From Gigaspora rosea (lineage: Eukaryota > Glomeromycota > Glomeromycetes > Diversisporales > Gigasporaceae): a stretch of 64,000 nucleotides of DNA. Location: the NCBI GenBank assembly GCA_003550325.1, contig QKWP01000273.1:321104-385103 (forward strand). The letters are read 5' to 3'. Positions 22,831 through 35,197 of the stretch are shown here, piece after piece. Every line of letters begins with the position of its first letter. Position 1 is the first letter of the stretch. A program made the translations under genes and the position numbers. Below the pieces are notes generated by a model that made no database searches, was not told the origin of the DNA, and worked only from the letters and a program-made list of their open reading frames with translations.

Positions 22831-23018
22831 CAATATTAAAAAAAAAATTCAACCTACTTTTTTATTTAATATATATTTCTTATAATTGCATTTTCTTGAT
22901 CAACACCTCAAAAAAGAATTAATTATAGATATAAAAACTAGATGGAATTTTACCTACTATATGGTAAAAGAACTCTTGAATTAAATGATTTTAACCTCCT
23001 TTTATGAATTTTTAAATC

Positions 23019-23625
23019 ATGAAAAATAATCTTTTTTGGAGACTAGAACCTTCAAAATGCTTAAAAAAGGTATTATACTACAACAAGAAACCTCATATGT
23101 TATCCCAAATAAATCAAACGTGCCATGCTCCTTTGTGCTGTTTATCCGAAAATGACTATAGGTATGGGTCTCTCGGGTTCATCAATTTCTTTGAATTTAT
23201 TAAGGAGCTTAAGGAAAAGCATTTTTATTATATTCATTTTTTTAAAAAAAAAAATTAGTCTGATTTTTTACGTTTTGTAAAGTTTCCTTGGATCCCCTGC
23301 CTAAGGTCTCATAAATATCACGAGGAGATATTGATACGTCCTTTTCTTAGGTAGGCAAGGAGGCTGAGCGTTATTGAGTGTTAATGACGAACTTTTTAAG
23401 CGCTAGATCTTTGGCTTAAAATACAATATACCGAACTCTAGGCCTTTGAGACCAGTCTACTTTGGATAATTTGCACTCTCTGAGTGTTTTCACACCGGGG
23501 GCAGGAGGCAAGGCCTTGAACAATGTTAGTGACAATGTTATTCATGTTATCCACCGCGTGATTTCGGATACAACTACTGGTTGTTGGATGAGTCAGTTTT
23601 TCTTTTCTTTTTTTTTTTTTTTTAG
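23019..23625 (+). other. Mixed-composition segment, possible gene relic, unrecognised
   Basis: This stretch is less AT-rich than its surroundings. A frame at 23019-23258 gives GSLGFINFFEFIKELKEKH, and downstream words (GATCCCCTGCCTAAGG, AGGAGGCTGAGCGTTATTG) look like once-transcribed or coding DNA. Stops interrupt all frames, and no fold or family is recognised. It ends in a T-rich run near 23605. Confidence 0.3.
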
Positions 23626-23879
23626 CTGAAACTAAGTATCCTCTTAAATTTATTTTATTTTATTTTATTTTAGAGTGCCCGATTAATATAAAACAATCTA
23701 GAGATTGGAACCGGTTTGCAAATTATCTATTTAAAATAGGCAAAGAGAAGAAGCCGAAAATAGCAAAATGGCTAAGAAAAGTGGAAAATTTTATATCGGA
23801 TTTATTTATTTGTATTAACATTATACATCGCCTTTAAATCCCGTTAATTAAAAGTTGACATACTTATGTACCAGGATTG

Positions 23880-24085
23880 GCACATTTATCCATTGGGGTG
23901 AATGGAGAATAACTCCATTCGCATCACTCCATTGCTCCATTGAGAATAATTTGCGAATGGAGCCAATGGAGGCCAACTAGCTTATAATATAGTATCTGTT
24001 AATAATTAATATCTAATTCCACTGGCTCCATTGGCTCCATTGGTTTGCAATTTTTTCAATGGAGTATATCCATTGCCAACCCTGC
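23880..24085. repeat. Palindromic element built of CTCCATTGG words
   Basis: GGTGAATGGAGAATAACTCC and GCGAATGGAGCCAATGGAGG are mirrored by CCACTGGCTCCATTGGCTCC and CAATGGAGTATATCCATTG, with an AT-rich centre. Non-coding MITE-like unit of about 200 bp. Confidence 0.6.
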
Positions 24086-24639
24086 CATGTGCGTAGCTTT
24101 AGAATTTAAATAAATTGTATTCTAATTGGCATTGTTTTATTAATATAAATTATCACGAATTAAAAAAGAAATCAATATTCTCAAGTTAGGATGCTTCATT
24201 TTAATAAATTCTACATATCGTTATTAAAAGTTAGCATGGGTTAGATGCGTTTTCAATCTAGATTTGAGGTCCAAAAAACTATTGCTGTATTGAAACCAAA
24301 CGTTTAGATTTGATATGATATTATTTTTTTCTTAAAGAAAAAATAGTTTTGTATATAAAAATTGGCTACAGCTGATTTTATTTACAAAATCAAATTTATA
24401 ACCGATATATTTTTATTTTAAGTCGATTGCTGAATGTCCGATATAAACCGATACGACCCCAACCAAAACAAACTAAAATCACAGCTCGTAATATCTTACT
24501 GAAGTACTGCCCATTTGATTACTGTATATCATTTTTACGTCCTGAGCTTTGTATCCCTACACTAAATGAACATTCAAAGGCTTTCAGGTATTAAGTTCAC
24601 TTTGTTCTTTCTATTTCGTTTTTTCTTTTTTTTCAACAA

Positions 24640-25005
24640 CAGTTTTTGAAAACAATAATTCTAATGGGCAGTGTGGTCTTTGATTCTGTAAGGTCACAGC
24701 TAAGGCTGAATAAAAAGGTGTTTACATGGTGCATGAAATCTTCTGAAGATGGTAATTCGAATAGACGAAATGATCTTTTTGCAGAATGGCATAGACACAG
24801 CTAAGGATGGGAAAAGGGGTATTTTGAGTGATATTGAAATTTCCTAAGGGCGGCAATTCCATTGAACATTGCAATCTTGGACTCTACAATTAAAACAGCA
24901 CAGTCACAGATGATGATAAAAAAAAGGCATTCGAATGACATTTGAAAATTGATTGAAGGTTCAATTCCGATGATTATTGTAGTTTATGGAAGTTGTACTA
25001 TCTGA
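24640..25005 (+). pseudogene. Sel1-like-repeat gene relic
   Basis: Three to four degenerate units of about 105-110 bp line up in tandem, each starting with AATTC followed by TAATG/GAATA and ending GAAGATGGT / AGGGCGGC / GAAGGTTC. In the clearest frame, unit one reads KKVFTWCMKSSEDGNSN, close to the WYLKSAEGGN core of Sel1-like repeats, whose period is about 36 residues (108 bp). Stops and shifts break all frames. Sel1-repeat proteins, often joined to kinase domains, are abundant in arbuscular mycorrhizal fungi; no kinase remnant is visible here. Confidence 0.45.
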
Positions 25006-25340
25006 TATAGTGTATACTTTTTTTTTAAAAACTAAAAAGCAAAATATTAATATCTTTTAAAATTGTATTCTTGTTTTACCAAATAAGAGAGAAATAACGC
25101 CCATCTGCGCATTAATTAATTGAGCACGTTATTTCGAAATACAAAAATAAGGGTTAAATAAGCACTCTCTTGGTTATAATATAATGTATAAAGTAATAAG
25201 AAATGTTATACTTACTATAATAAGATTTAAAAATGCTTTGAAACTATGTTTGATACTAAATAAATCTGTTTTTCGAATTTTAATAAAGATCAAAACGTGG
25301 CAATAAAATTATCAAAAACGGCCAAACAGATCGTCCACAA

Positions 25341-25442
25341 CGACTCTTCAAAGTTTTGCCTCGTTTATTTACCTTTGTTACATGATCTTTAAATCATGTA
25401 AACAAAGGTAAATAAATGATACAAAACTTTAAGGAGTCATTA
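25341..25442. repeat. Hairpin-forming inverted repeat
   Basis: GACTCTTCAAAGTTTTGC, TTTATTTACCTTTGTTACATGAT and their mirror ATCATGTAAACAAAGGTAAATAAA, AAAACTTTAAGGAGTC form arms of about 48 bp around a small centre. Confidence 0.75.
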
Positions 25443-25494
25443 CGAATGATCTCCTAAGCCATTCTTGATAATTTTACCAACATTAGAATAGAGA

Positions 25495-25635
25495 TAGTAC
25501 CCGGATAGAAATTGCTATTATGTGACATGGTAATTTATCCGGATAATACTCGGGTAGAGGTTTTCCCAACGGTACGATCTCTAATCCGGATAACCCGGGT
25601 AGAGATTTTCCCAACGAGTACAATCTCTACATTAG
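25495..25635. repeat. ACCCGG/ATCCGG motif cluster 1
   Basis: TACCCGGATAG, TATCCGGATAATACTCGGGTAGAG, AATCCGGATAACCCGGGTAGAG and two GATTTTCCCAACG words alternate over 140 bp. Similar clusters occur at 33440-33615, 50455-50545 and 55885-56040. Confidence 0.5.
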
Positions 25636-25639
25636 AAAC

Positions 25640-26690
25640 GTCTTAGTCTGACGAACAAATTTCGTTAAGGCCCGGAAGCAAATTTTTATTTAGTATAAAC
25701 CTAGTTTTCGAACACTTTTTATTTGTTTCACCTTTTTATGTTATTTATTCATTTTGTAGGGGTGCACGTAATTCGTGAACGCTTCACGGGCTTTAATTTG
25801 AAACCATATATGCCTCCAATTAAATGCCCGTATTATTTCATGATAATTGGTTTAACTATATATTCTATATATAACACTAAATTTAAAAAATAGTAAAATT
25901 AGTTAAATCAACAAAGAAACTAAACCTATATATGTATTTTAATTAAATACACCGAACAGATCAGTCTTGGTCCAAAGAAATTGATATATGTGTTATGTAT
26001 TTTTTTTTTTTTATATATATATATAGATTAATTTTATTTAACTAAATTACTTATTAATATATCAACCAGATCAGTTTAACCAGAAAATCTTTAGCCATGG
26101 ATCAACAAATTTTGGTCGACCAATGATTTGAATCCAAGCAATTAATCAATTAATAATGTACAACTATTAATGCAATTAATCTAACTTTGGGATAATATAG
26201 AGATTTGGTATCGTCTACTACATCTGCCTATTTAAAATATACAGGTTACAAAAGGTAGTAACCTCATGCTGTGTAATGAAAACAAATGGTACTACAATTA
26301 CGTTTTCGTAGCAAAGTCACAAGAGTTCGTAAAAATCGCATAGATGAGATCAATGTCAAGACAATGTCAGGAGAGCTAACGGTTTTAAACTTGTATAACA
26401 GATAATGATAAAACGAATTCAAATTGGTGACGCTTTCATTTCTTTTTATAGGCACTTTTTCTCCAAAATCGGATACATAATTTTGGTGTAGCATCAAAGT
26501 TTTTTTTGTAGTGCTAAAATAACATTAACATAGCGCATTTTCACTAACAGTTAAGATGAATATGAAGTTTTTTTTTTCTTTTGGTTTTATTAGTTTAATT
26601 TTCTCATTAATTTTAAATAAAATACAAAGATACAATCATAAACATTAGTTTTAATAAAATTAACAAAATTTCTATACAATTATTTTCACA
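25640..26690. other. AT-rich intergenic DNA downstream of chitin synthase
   Basis: No gene supported. It contains T-rich and TATATA runs near 25995-26025 and a few short chance frames. The 3' untranslated region of chitin synthase should lie in the last 200 bp (AATAAAATACAAAG near 26615 in plus orientation). Confidence 0.4.
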
Positions 26691-26696
26691 AATTAA

Positions 26697-29600
26697 TCAA
26701 TACTGTCCTTTATTTTGTCGATAAACTGGGTTATATTGATTTCTACGCGACCCTCTATCATTTCGTACAGTGTAATTATGTTGCCCTTGTTGATAATAGC
26801 CATATTGTTGTTGTACAGGATTTGATTGTTGCGTTAAATTGTAATCGTAAAATTGTGCTGGTTGTCCAACCTCTTGTGATGATGCAGAATGATTAGATGA
26901 TGTTTCAGAATAATATGCATCATCAGCTGTCAAAGATTGATTGTTATATTGGGCTGAAGCCTGGCGTTCTTTGTTTTTACGACGCTCTCGTCGCATTCGT
27001 GTGCGCTCCCAGTCTTCCCAACGTTTTAAAGGAATTTTAGATGCATCAAATTGACCTTCCTTTTTACCGTGATCGTCACCTTTAGTTTCTCCGTCGACTT
27101 TTCTATAAAGTTAAAATAAAACGATAAGTACCATTACTAATCATCGCAGACAATCACGTGATTAAGTTTCACAAATGACCAGATTGATTTCTCTGACAAA
27201 TTTATTACTAGAGATCCGATAGACAATGTTTTAAACAATTAATTAACTTATGTCACAACTAGCTATAGCATAGGCTATGACAATTTCTACCGCATTTCTA
27301 GTGGTTATAATTATTTTGCTATTCGTCAAAGATATTTAAAACTGATACACTTGACGTAAATCGATTAGATAAAAAATTATTTTTATCATATGTATTATAT
27401 TCTTGTCAGATAACTCATTTATTTGTTGGTAGAGTATATGAGTGACGCCAAGAGAAATGGGACTTGAATTATATAAAATTTATATGATTGATGTTCCATT
27501 TCCCTTGGTGTCACTCATATTGATTAACAATTTTGTAAAGAGAAAAACAAAGATAAAACGTACCGCGTTTCACCCCAAGAAAAATCATCAAAGTGCCAGT
27601 ATGCATATACTGGTAATATAAAATTCCATATAGGTAAAGCCAAAAGATAAATAATCATCCACGCGATATAAACTAGTTTCCTAGTGGTAAGTAAGATCAT
27701 TATAGCTGGTAATCCAAGGACCATTGCCAACATTAACAAAGGAATAAGATCAGCAAATTCCTTTGGTGGATTTATAATAGAGTTTATTATCAAAGAATAT
27801 GTCAACATGACAGCAACTGGAAGAACCACAGTTCCGATAAGTTCCATAAATATAACAAACTGCATCGAAAAACAGAAAGTTCCACAAAGATTTCGGACAA
27901 GAACAAGTTCCATAAGATTATGGATTGTTGAATTAATCCAACGACGACGTTGAGAAAGTAGGACTTTGAATTCATCTGGAACAATAGTCTTACAGATAGC
28001 TTGTGGACAGAACATCATTTTACGGTGAGGAAAATTACGTAACATGAGTGTAGTTAAGAATCGATCCTCTCCAAGAAGTAACAAATTCTTTTGGTGAAGA
28101 GTGTCAACAATATTTTGAGAATATTCTTGAACAATTTCTGGTTTAGTAATGATTGGTACCCAATCACTGTCACCTTTACGAGCCTTGAGACGGTACATAC
28201 AAAAACATCCAGGAAGACAGGTAACACCACCAAATACTGATTCAAATCCCTTACCCAAATGATGTGATATATAATATTCAAAAACTTGAATAGCACTAGT
28301 AAATGATGTACGTTTATTCGCGATTTTTGTTTCACCACAAAGACCCATTATGAGATTATCATTACACATGCAATTGACAAGTAATCTTAGAGAGTCTGGA
28401 TTAACCTTTGTGTCAGCATCAACCTATAAAATTGAAATTGAAAAAAATATTTGAATGAATTCTTTAAATTGTGAGCGTGTGAGATTACGTATATATTATT
28501 AACTTACCATTAACACAAGTTCAAAAAAGTCTGGAGTAACACCCATTAAATGATGAATTTTCCTGAATAAATCATAATCCAATGAACACATACGCTCATT
28601 ATAGGTGACGCGACTAAAAAAGCTCATTAATATCAGTTGCGAATCACGTTTTCCACGATTACCAGGTTTAGGTTTGCCAGTTTCTTCAGGAGTACCACAT
28701 TTTACAACAGTAACCATAGGAACGCGTCGACCTTTCCAAGCTATTAAAAATAAAATTTAAAAGATTAATTATAATGTAAAAACTCGTTATAATATATTAT
28801 ATTATTATAATTTAATTTACCAAAATATCCAGCATAAACCTTGGCCATATTATGTTGCTTAGATCCCGCAGCAACAGCCATATAACTTTGAGGTTGAGGA
28901 TCTTTGAAAGCAGGGTCAAGCTCCATGAGCCCAATGCAAATATCAGGAGTACTTTTAGATTCACCACTTCCAGTAATGATACCATCACAAATAAGAAATA
29001 ATAATTTACGTTCATCAGGATAATCAGTAGATGCCATTGATTCACAAGTTGCACGTATACCTATTTCACCTTCTGAGTAACATGTAACTAACAGAACAGT
29101 GAATAAATCATTTCCGACATCGTTCAAAGTTTTAACATGATCGTTAGCATAATTAATGGGACCTTGACTTCCACGTTGAATGACTGGCATAGGTGCTACC
29201 TTTCCAATTTTATTATTATTTTTTGGTGGTAGGGCGAGACGATGAGATATAAACCAATTAAATACACAAGCCATAATAAATCTGGTCAGAACTATTCCTA
29301 AAATTACAGTCAATGAGATGTATAAAAATAATTGAGAAGTAAAACATCCAATGGTTTCCTTATCAATGTTTCCAGCATAAAATTTAGCAATTAAACAATT
29401 AGCTGCTGCCTTCGTATTCTCTTTACCGAATAGAAGACGGGTTGCATCTTTGCCATGTGTGCCTGCTAAAACTCTACGAATAACGACATCCAATTGATCG
29501 GATTGATTTGCCGGATGGTTCGATATATATGGGTTGAGATTCAATACAAACCCATCTACAACCAAATAGTTATCTAAAAAAGGATCATTAAGTTGATCCC

Positions 29601-29890
29601 AATCAAAACCAACTTTTCTTGATGTGTTAAAAAGATTAAGTTGTTTTAACGTGGTTTCATCAAGTTCGGGTCTGTTAGCACAATTGTCTGGTATACAGAC
29701 TGAATCTCTTACAATGGTAAATTGTTGTTGAAGTTGTTTTGAATTGCACTGAGGAGGATCATCACGTTTGAATAAATTTGTGATATCTTGACCATTTTGT
29801 TGGATCATAAGCTTTGTGAAATTAAGATTTGGGAGCGATTTAGCATTAAGAACATTAAATTGCCATCCCGCTATTCCAATATTTCCTGAC

Positions 29891-29922
<32 letters not shown>

Positions 29923-30602
29923 GCCATTAGACATGCCCATGGTCATGTGATATATAGTTCATATATTATTGGTCAATTATCACATGAATAAACTTTCTAT
30001 GCATAAATTTTCTTTTCTCTTTTAAGTGAATCTACCAATCAGATACAATTATTATGATATACTGATCTGAAAGACGTTAAGGCACAGAAAACAAGCTTAA
30101 CTCAGGGCATGCCTCACGCTCGAATCCTATATACATAATACTGTAGATATTTTTTATTTGTATAAATTCGTATAAAAATAAACTTACCAGGAGTATCGTT
30201 GAATCGCATAAATTGACTTGGATTATTCTGTTGTGACGGCGGGCATAATACAGTCGCAAAACCAACAGTCAGAAATGCCACAATTGCACCCATTACAGCA
30301 GCTATAAAGCATAATGCAACTTTTTCACGCCATGCTTGTTGTGATTGATCATCATGAAGACCACCAAGCGAACTTAATAACATACTCGGTGCCCAAAAAG
30401 TTACCACTCTAGAAAATATTACCCAAATATCCCAAGGATCATCTTTTTCCTTTTTACCAGATAGCAGTGGAGCAACAGGTAAGTGACGTTCAGGCCGGCT
30501 GAGCGTCCTTCCACGTCCTAGTGCATCATCCCTGCTAGATGGATATGGGTCAAAATTTTGAAAACGATCTAGATTTCTATTTGAAGTGTAACCACTTGCC
30601 AT
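26697..30602 (-). CDS. Chitin synthase, class IV type (Chs3-like)
   Basis: A processive membrane glycosyltransferase making chitin from UDP-N-acetylglucosamine for the cell wall. Exons 30602-30188, 29885-28821, 28740-28508, 28423-27564 and 27102-26697 join without frame errors to 992 residues; all introns are GT-AG. The N-terminus has two membrane segments ([29 protein letters not shown]). Next comes a luminal part with a cytochrome-b5-like region (about 140-330), a third membrane segment ([19 protein letters not shown]) and the GT2 core: [14 protein letters not shown] (about 573), LLGEDRFLT (about 689) and QRRRW (about 729). Three or more C-terminal membrane segments follow, then a basic, Gln/Tyr/Asn-rich tail. 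The N-terminal [18 protein letters not shown] block and QQAWREK argue for class IV. The start is the first ATG after a TATA-like stretch. Confidence 0.95.
27435..27520. repeat. Short palindromic insertion in chitin synthase intron 4
   Basis: ATATGAGTGACGCCAAGAGAAATGG is mirrored by CCATTTCCCTTGGTGTCACTCATAT, about 86 bp in total, inside the last intron (27563-27103). It is probably a tiny MITE, and the longest intron of the gene is the one that holds it. Transcribed, it would form a stable hairpin in the pre-mRNA. Confidence 0.7.
29886..29922 (-). other. Poly-T tract at the 3' splice site of chitin synthase intron 1
   Basis: About 29 consecutive T (A on the plus strand) lie immediately before TGTCAG, the acceptor of exon 2. 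This is an extreme polypyrimidine tract; length errors here would not change the protein. Confidence 0.7.
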
Positions 30603-30721
30603 ATGGTATTTACACTTATATACAAAAGTTGGATAAAAAACTTAGGTAAAAAACAAAGAACTTAAGTCTTTCCAACAGACTAAATAAAGAGTGATGAATA
30701 TCTGTTGGTAGAGAAGGGGTG

Positions 30722-30736
30722 CGGATATATAAGGAT
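30722..30736 (-). promoter_or_regulatory. Probable TATA box of chitin synthase
   Basis: On the minus strand CCTTATATATCCGC lies about 120-130 bp upstream of the start codon, followed by a T-rich then A-rich leader. The position allows a leader of about 90 bp. Inferred from sequence only. Confidence 0.4.
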
Positions 30737-30739
30737 GAC

Positions 30740-31900
30740 TCTCTAGGAGACAAAATATTTAGAAGATAAACAAGGAAAACGAGAATTGAAACATATTTAT
30801 TTAAAATTGTATTTTAATTGTATTGCCTTAAATTAGTCTTAAAATATTGAATTAGGATAGTTTTGTCACACAAAATATCAAAATATAACATTGTTTGTAT
30901 TATATATGAAACTCGTATTTTTTTTCTTTTTATTTATTCACGTTGTTACACTAAAAAAATTAAGATTTACGTCTTTTATAATTAAAAAAGTATATTATTA
31001 ATCAAACCCCCCATGCACTAAAAGTTTGTTTCATCAATCATTGATTACCCGATCCGATTATCATCCCAGCAGTATATAAATATCACAAGCTTTTCATATT
31101 TGAAATTTGTGACTCGGTCAATTACAGTATAATTGGTTATAGAAGAAGGCAAGTATTATAACTATCTATCGGTCAGAATTAAATGTTTTTGGTTTTTTGG
31201 TACCATTCAATTCGCCTATGTGACAAATAAAACTGGTGTCAAAATTATTCTATCCTGATCATTAGATCACTAGATATCTTTACTTGAATATTGTAAACTT
31301 AGTGATCAAAAATAAATGATTTTAACAGTTAAAAAATCATCCAATTCTGATTATTTTACTATGATAGAAAATAAAAAAAAAAAAAGTTAAAGAAGCATGG
31401 CATATAGAAGTTCATGAAATGACTTTTGCCTAATAGGTTGATGCAAATCAATCGCCCGGGTAATTTATTTATACGTTTTAAAGTACTTATTAAGAATGTA
31501 ACATTTCACTAAAAAAAACCGCGATAAATGCTATTTTTAGTTTTAATTGAGTTTCAATATTCACTATGCTAGAGTAGAAGTCTGATCAATCCAGTCATAA
31601 AATAAAAATCCGGATACTTATTCGTTCTGTTTTAATATCCGGATAATGGTCAAAAAAATCACAATGAATATCTTGATATATCCATTGAATATCGATATTT
31701 AAATACCAAAATTATGTTATGATCTTCGTTACCGAGTTGGAAAATATCCGAAAAAAAAACCTGTAACGATAACTTGAATGCATTCTTAAATATCAAAATC
31801 AAGATTACAATCTTTTAGTAATGTACTTGTGCTACACAGATCATGCGCTTTTCCAAAATTTTTTTGGCTTTCGATTCTATAATTAGATATATCTAAATAT
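30740..31900. other. Intergenic region, no gene supported
   Basis: AT-rich and apparently unique DNA. CCCAGCAGTATATAAATATC near 31067-31085 looks like a plus-strand TATA box, but no coding sequence follows within reach. ATCCGGAT words occur near 31610-31640. Confidence 0.35.
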
Positions 31901-31944
31901 ATGTATATATATAAAAAGGACCTTTGTTAATCAGTGCATTTAAT

Positions 31945-32155
31945 ATGTTATTCAATTCATCAGTTAAGCTGATTTCACTGGTGAGTATACCGGTTTGTTC
32001 GTTAATCGGTGTATCTGAATAATATAGCGAAAGCCATTTACTACATACTACGTATCACATTATAGCAACAGCGAGTCCTCAATCGTCCAAATTTGTCGGT
32101 TATTCCCGTTGATCCATTAAGCGATCTAAAGACATTAAAAATTTCTATTCTTTAA
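31945..32155 (+). CDS. Possible two-exon micro-gene of about 42 codons
   Basis: A TATA-like TATATATAAAAAGG (31905-31919) is followed by ATG at 31945, twelve codons (MLFNSSVKLISL), a good donor (CTG/GTGAGT at 31981) and an acceptor (TTATAG ending 32065). An in-frame exon then reads QQRVLNRPNLSVIPVDPLSD to TAA at 32153-32155. Promoter, start, intron and phase fit each other, but the protein is tiny and unrecognised. It could equally be chance or the 5' relic of a larger gene. Confidence 0.2.
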
Positions 32156-32339
32156 CAAAGATTCCAAGTTTCCAAAAACAACATTTCGCAATTCTATATA
32201 AGATCTATCTATATATAGATAGTTTAGTATTTTTTTTGTGAAATTTATGAGAACTTATTTAGCATTCACCAGGGGTAAAAATTCGCCGTCATATGTTTTT
32301 AAATGTTATTATACGTCCTATCAAAGATTTTACCTCTAA

Positions 32340-33290
32340 TTTTAAAACTAAAATTAAACTTTAGTTAGGGTTAAGGCTTAAATTATAATTAGTGATTAGG
32401 GTTTATTTAGAGTGTTGAACACTTTTACTTAGTTCTTGAACACTAATTATTAAAGCCATTCTTTAGAAATAACATACCCGATGAATTTCACCTCCGGTGA
32501 ACGTTAAAATCGTCATGATATTTTTTTGAATAGACATTTATTCATTGAGTATAAAATTCTTTTGTTTAATGAATATATTTAATAGTTCAGGGTTAGTCAA
32601 ATCACTGGTCAACCAAAAATTCATTGGCCAAACTGGTCTAGTCAAATTGGTCAAATGTTCAAGTCTATTAAATAAAAAATTTTTGCACCTATGGTGTTTT
32701 ACCACCTATGTTACATTATCTCAAAAATTAGCTAATTAATTGCTCTAAAGTAAAAATGCTCTACGCTTCTAAAAACCCTTCTTATACCCTAACCCTAAAT
32801 GCCAATTCTAGCATGAAAAATTTGAAAGTTTATAAAAACAGATAATACTAGTAAAACCACCATAGGTGCATTTTATAATAAATGAAAATGAATATACACG
32901 TATATATAATATACATTTATTATAAAACGCACCTATTATATGTTTTTATAAAATTTCACAATTTTTATATCTCAAAATTTTCATGAATGGTATTTAGGGT
33001 TAGAAAGGTTTTTAGGGGTATTGAGCATACTAATTAATTCGCTAGTTTTTAAGATAATGTAGCGTCTGATCGAATTAATAGCCAATCATAATCATAATTT
33101 TTATATATAACGTGATAGACTGCTAATCCCCCTCCCCCTTGAAATTACGTAATAAACTGCACTTCCCTAAAACCCCATAGGTGCGTTTTAGTAAAGAAAT
33201 ATCATTTGACCGATTTGACCAATGCTAAACCCTTCAACCAACTGGTAAAATTGGCCTCACTGACCGAGAATTTATAATATGACTATCGTG
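32340..33290. repeat. Composite of nested inverted repeats
   Basis: The outer pair is built of TTGGTCAAATG / CATTTGACC, with GGTCAACC and GGTTGAAGGG words (about 32595-32660 and 33200-33275). The inner pair runs from GCTCTACGCTTCTAAAAACCC to GGTTTTTAGGGGTATTGAGC around a centre near 32890 with the ACCATAGGTGCATTTTATAA / TTATAAAACGCACCTATTAT arms. No coding sequence. Confidence 0.55.
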
Positions 33291-33439
33291 CTAGATCTCT
33301 TAGTTTTATTTTTTTTATAATAATTATTTTTGTATGTACAGTATTAAGATCTTCTAATATATACTAAAATTTTAACAAGAATTTTTTTTTTTTTTTTTGG
33401 AATACAAAAAATAGTTACCCCTCCCCGTGGGCTATAATT

Positions 33440-33615
33440 TAGAATGCCAAAATTTGATTTATACCCGGGTATATAAATATGGTATCCCACTAATATACCC
33501 GGGCATATAATAGTAAAATAGATTAAAAGCATAGAAGTATTCGTACAATATATCCCCTATACGTATACCCCGGGTATTAAAATGGGCTAGGGAAATACCC
33601 CGGGTATACATGGCG
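33440..33615. repeat. ACCCGGGT motif cluster 2
   Basis: TATACCCGGGTATAT, ATACCCGGGCATAT, GTATACCCCGGGTAT and ATACCCCGGGTATAC within 175 bp, each nearly self-complementary. The following bases to 34020 are AT-rich without recognisable features. Confidence 0.5.
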
Positions 33616-34029
33616 GATAAATACGGTATATGAACAAAATTTAGAGGTACAAATAATTTTTTAAAAACAAACTACAAAAGAACACACAATTTTATATTAT
33701 ATCTAATCTTATAATTTTATTAGCTAAATTATATACAAATTATATAATAGTAAAATTTTTTTTATTATAACTAACTATCTTCTTATTGCTTAAATATATA
33801 TATATATATATATATTTTTGGTATACTAAATTACAAATTTGAATATGCTTATAGGCAGACAAAAATTTTCAAATTATATTTTTAATATGGATAAATTTAT
33901 TTGTTGCCCCGTTACATGACACTTTTGTCACAGGTCACTCAAGACATAATCGACCAATAAAACATAAGTAAGTATATTTTAATTGTAAAATTATTATATA
34001 ATATTTTATTTTTAATTAAAAATGCTATT

Positions 34030-34182
34030 TTGACCGGGTCAAAATAGCCCTCCTCTTAGAATTTAGGGATAGTGCAGCTGATAGTGCGGGCTGGTTTTTA
34101 TACTAAAAAACCCAGCCGGCATAAACATAATTCCAGCCCACCCTAACTCTAAATTCTAAGAGAAGGGTTATTTTGATCCAAT
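34030..34182. repeat. Inverted repeat element (CAAAATAGCCCTCCTCTTAG)
   Basis: CAAAATAGCCCTCCTCTTAGAATTTAG is mirrored by CTAAATTCTAAGAGAAGGGTTATTTTG; an inner GCGGGCTGG / CCAGCCCACC pair surrounds GGCTGGTTTTT / AAAAACCCAGCC. About 150 bp, non-coding. Confidence 0.65.
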
Positions 34183-34199
34183 ACACTTTATTATAATGG

Positions 34200-34915
34200 T
34201 CAACCCTAATACTACTATTGCGCAAATCTAACAATGATGACCTGGTAAAGAAAAGACCTATCAATCCATTGAAAATAACCAAGATAATATTGAAAAAACA
34301 CTATGGTACCAAAGAGACCAGAACCAATGAACTAGTGCTGAAGCTGCAAAAAAATCACATACATGAAACTCTAGTAACGAACTAAAGAAGACACTACAAA
34401 ATAGACGAAATCACACTAATAAAGTCTAATAAGCGAAAACTCCAAAAAAAACAGTAAAGATTAGTTATCAACTCATACTATCTAGAGCCAATAGACCAAA
34501 GCTATGAAAACACATATGCGAAACTCCAGTAATGAACTAAAGAAGATTCTACAAATTCCACCAATACCACTCATTGAAATTGCCAAAATCATGCTAACAA
34601 AGACTAATAAGTAAAAACTCTAGTAACAAAAACTAGTTACTTAAAGAGAAAGGTAAAGGTTAGTTACCATGTCACTGACAAGCGAAAACACCAGTAGTTG
34701 TAGCAGTGAAACAAAATGACAACTCCAACATCAAAAATAACAACAAAATTCCAAAAATGGCAACACCAGTAAGACAACGAAGCTCCAAAAATAACGATAC
34801 CAGTAAAGGTGACTACAATAATGTCTACTCCAGAAATGGCAGCACTAACAATGTGACTCGTTGTATAGACCTAAAAAAATGCGACAAAGAAAAAAAAAGA
34901 AACAATAATCAGCAT
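34200..34915. repeat. Degenerate ACTCCAGTAACGA / GACACCAGTA array
   Basis: Loose repetition of ACCAGTAA, CTCCAAAAATAACGA and CTCCAGTAACGAACTAAAG words over about 700 bp, with a Thr/Asn/Ser-rich chance frame at 34706-34918. It is the reverse-complement type of the arrays at 49000 and 63290. Confidence 0.45.
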
Positions 34916-35197
34916 TAGACAATCATTGTTTATATATTGCACATAACCCATGACATAATCTTTATATAATGGAAGCAACAAATTTTTTTTTCACTTAGGC
35001 AGTTTAGCCAGTATTTTATTAAGATACTGAGTATATTGCTACATTAATACACTATTTACCTGCTGCACTAATTTGAAGACAAATCTAAATAGAGCCTATG
35101 TTAAACTAGTCTAAGTACTACACCAAAATGGCTTCTTCTCTCTTTTGTATTCCTTTACAAACAAGAAATTTACTAAGGACAAAATAAGAAAAGAGAG

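Noticed and set aside
28765..29946. 393-codon frame beginning with a poly-Phe stretch as the start of chitin synthase
   Set aside because: The poly-Phe comes from the T29 polypyrimidine tract of intron 1; the true exon starts at 29885, after TGTCAG.
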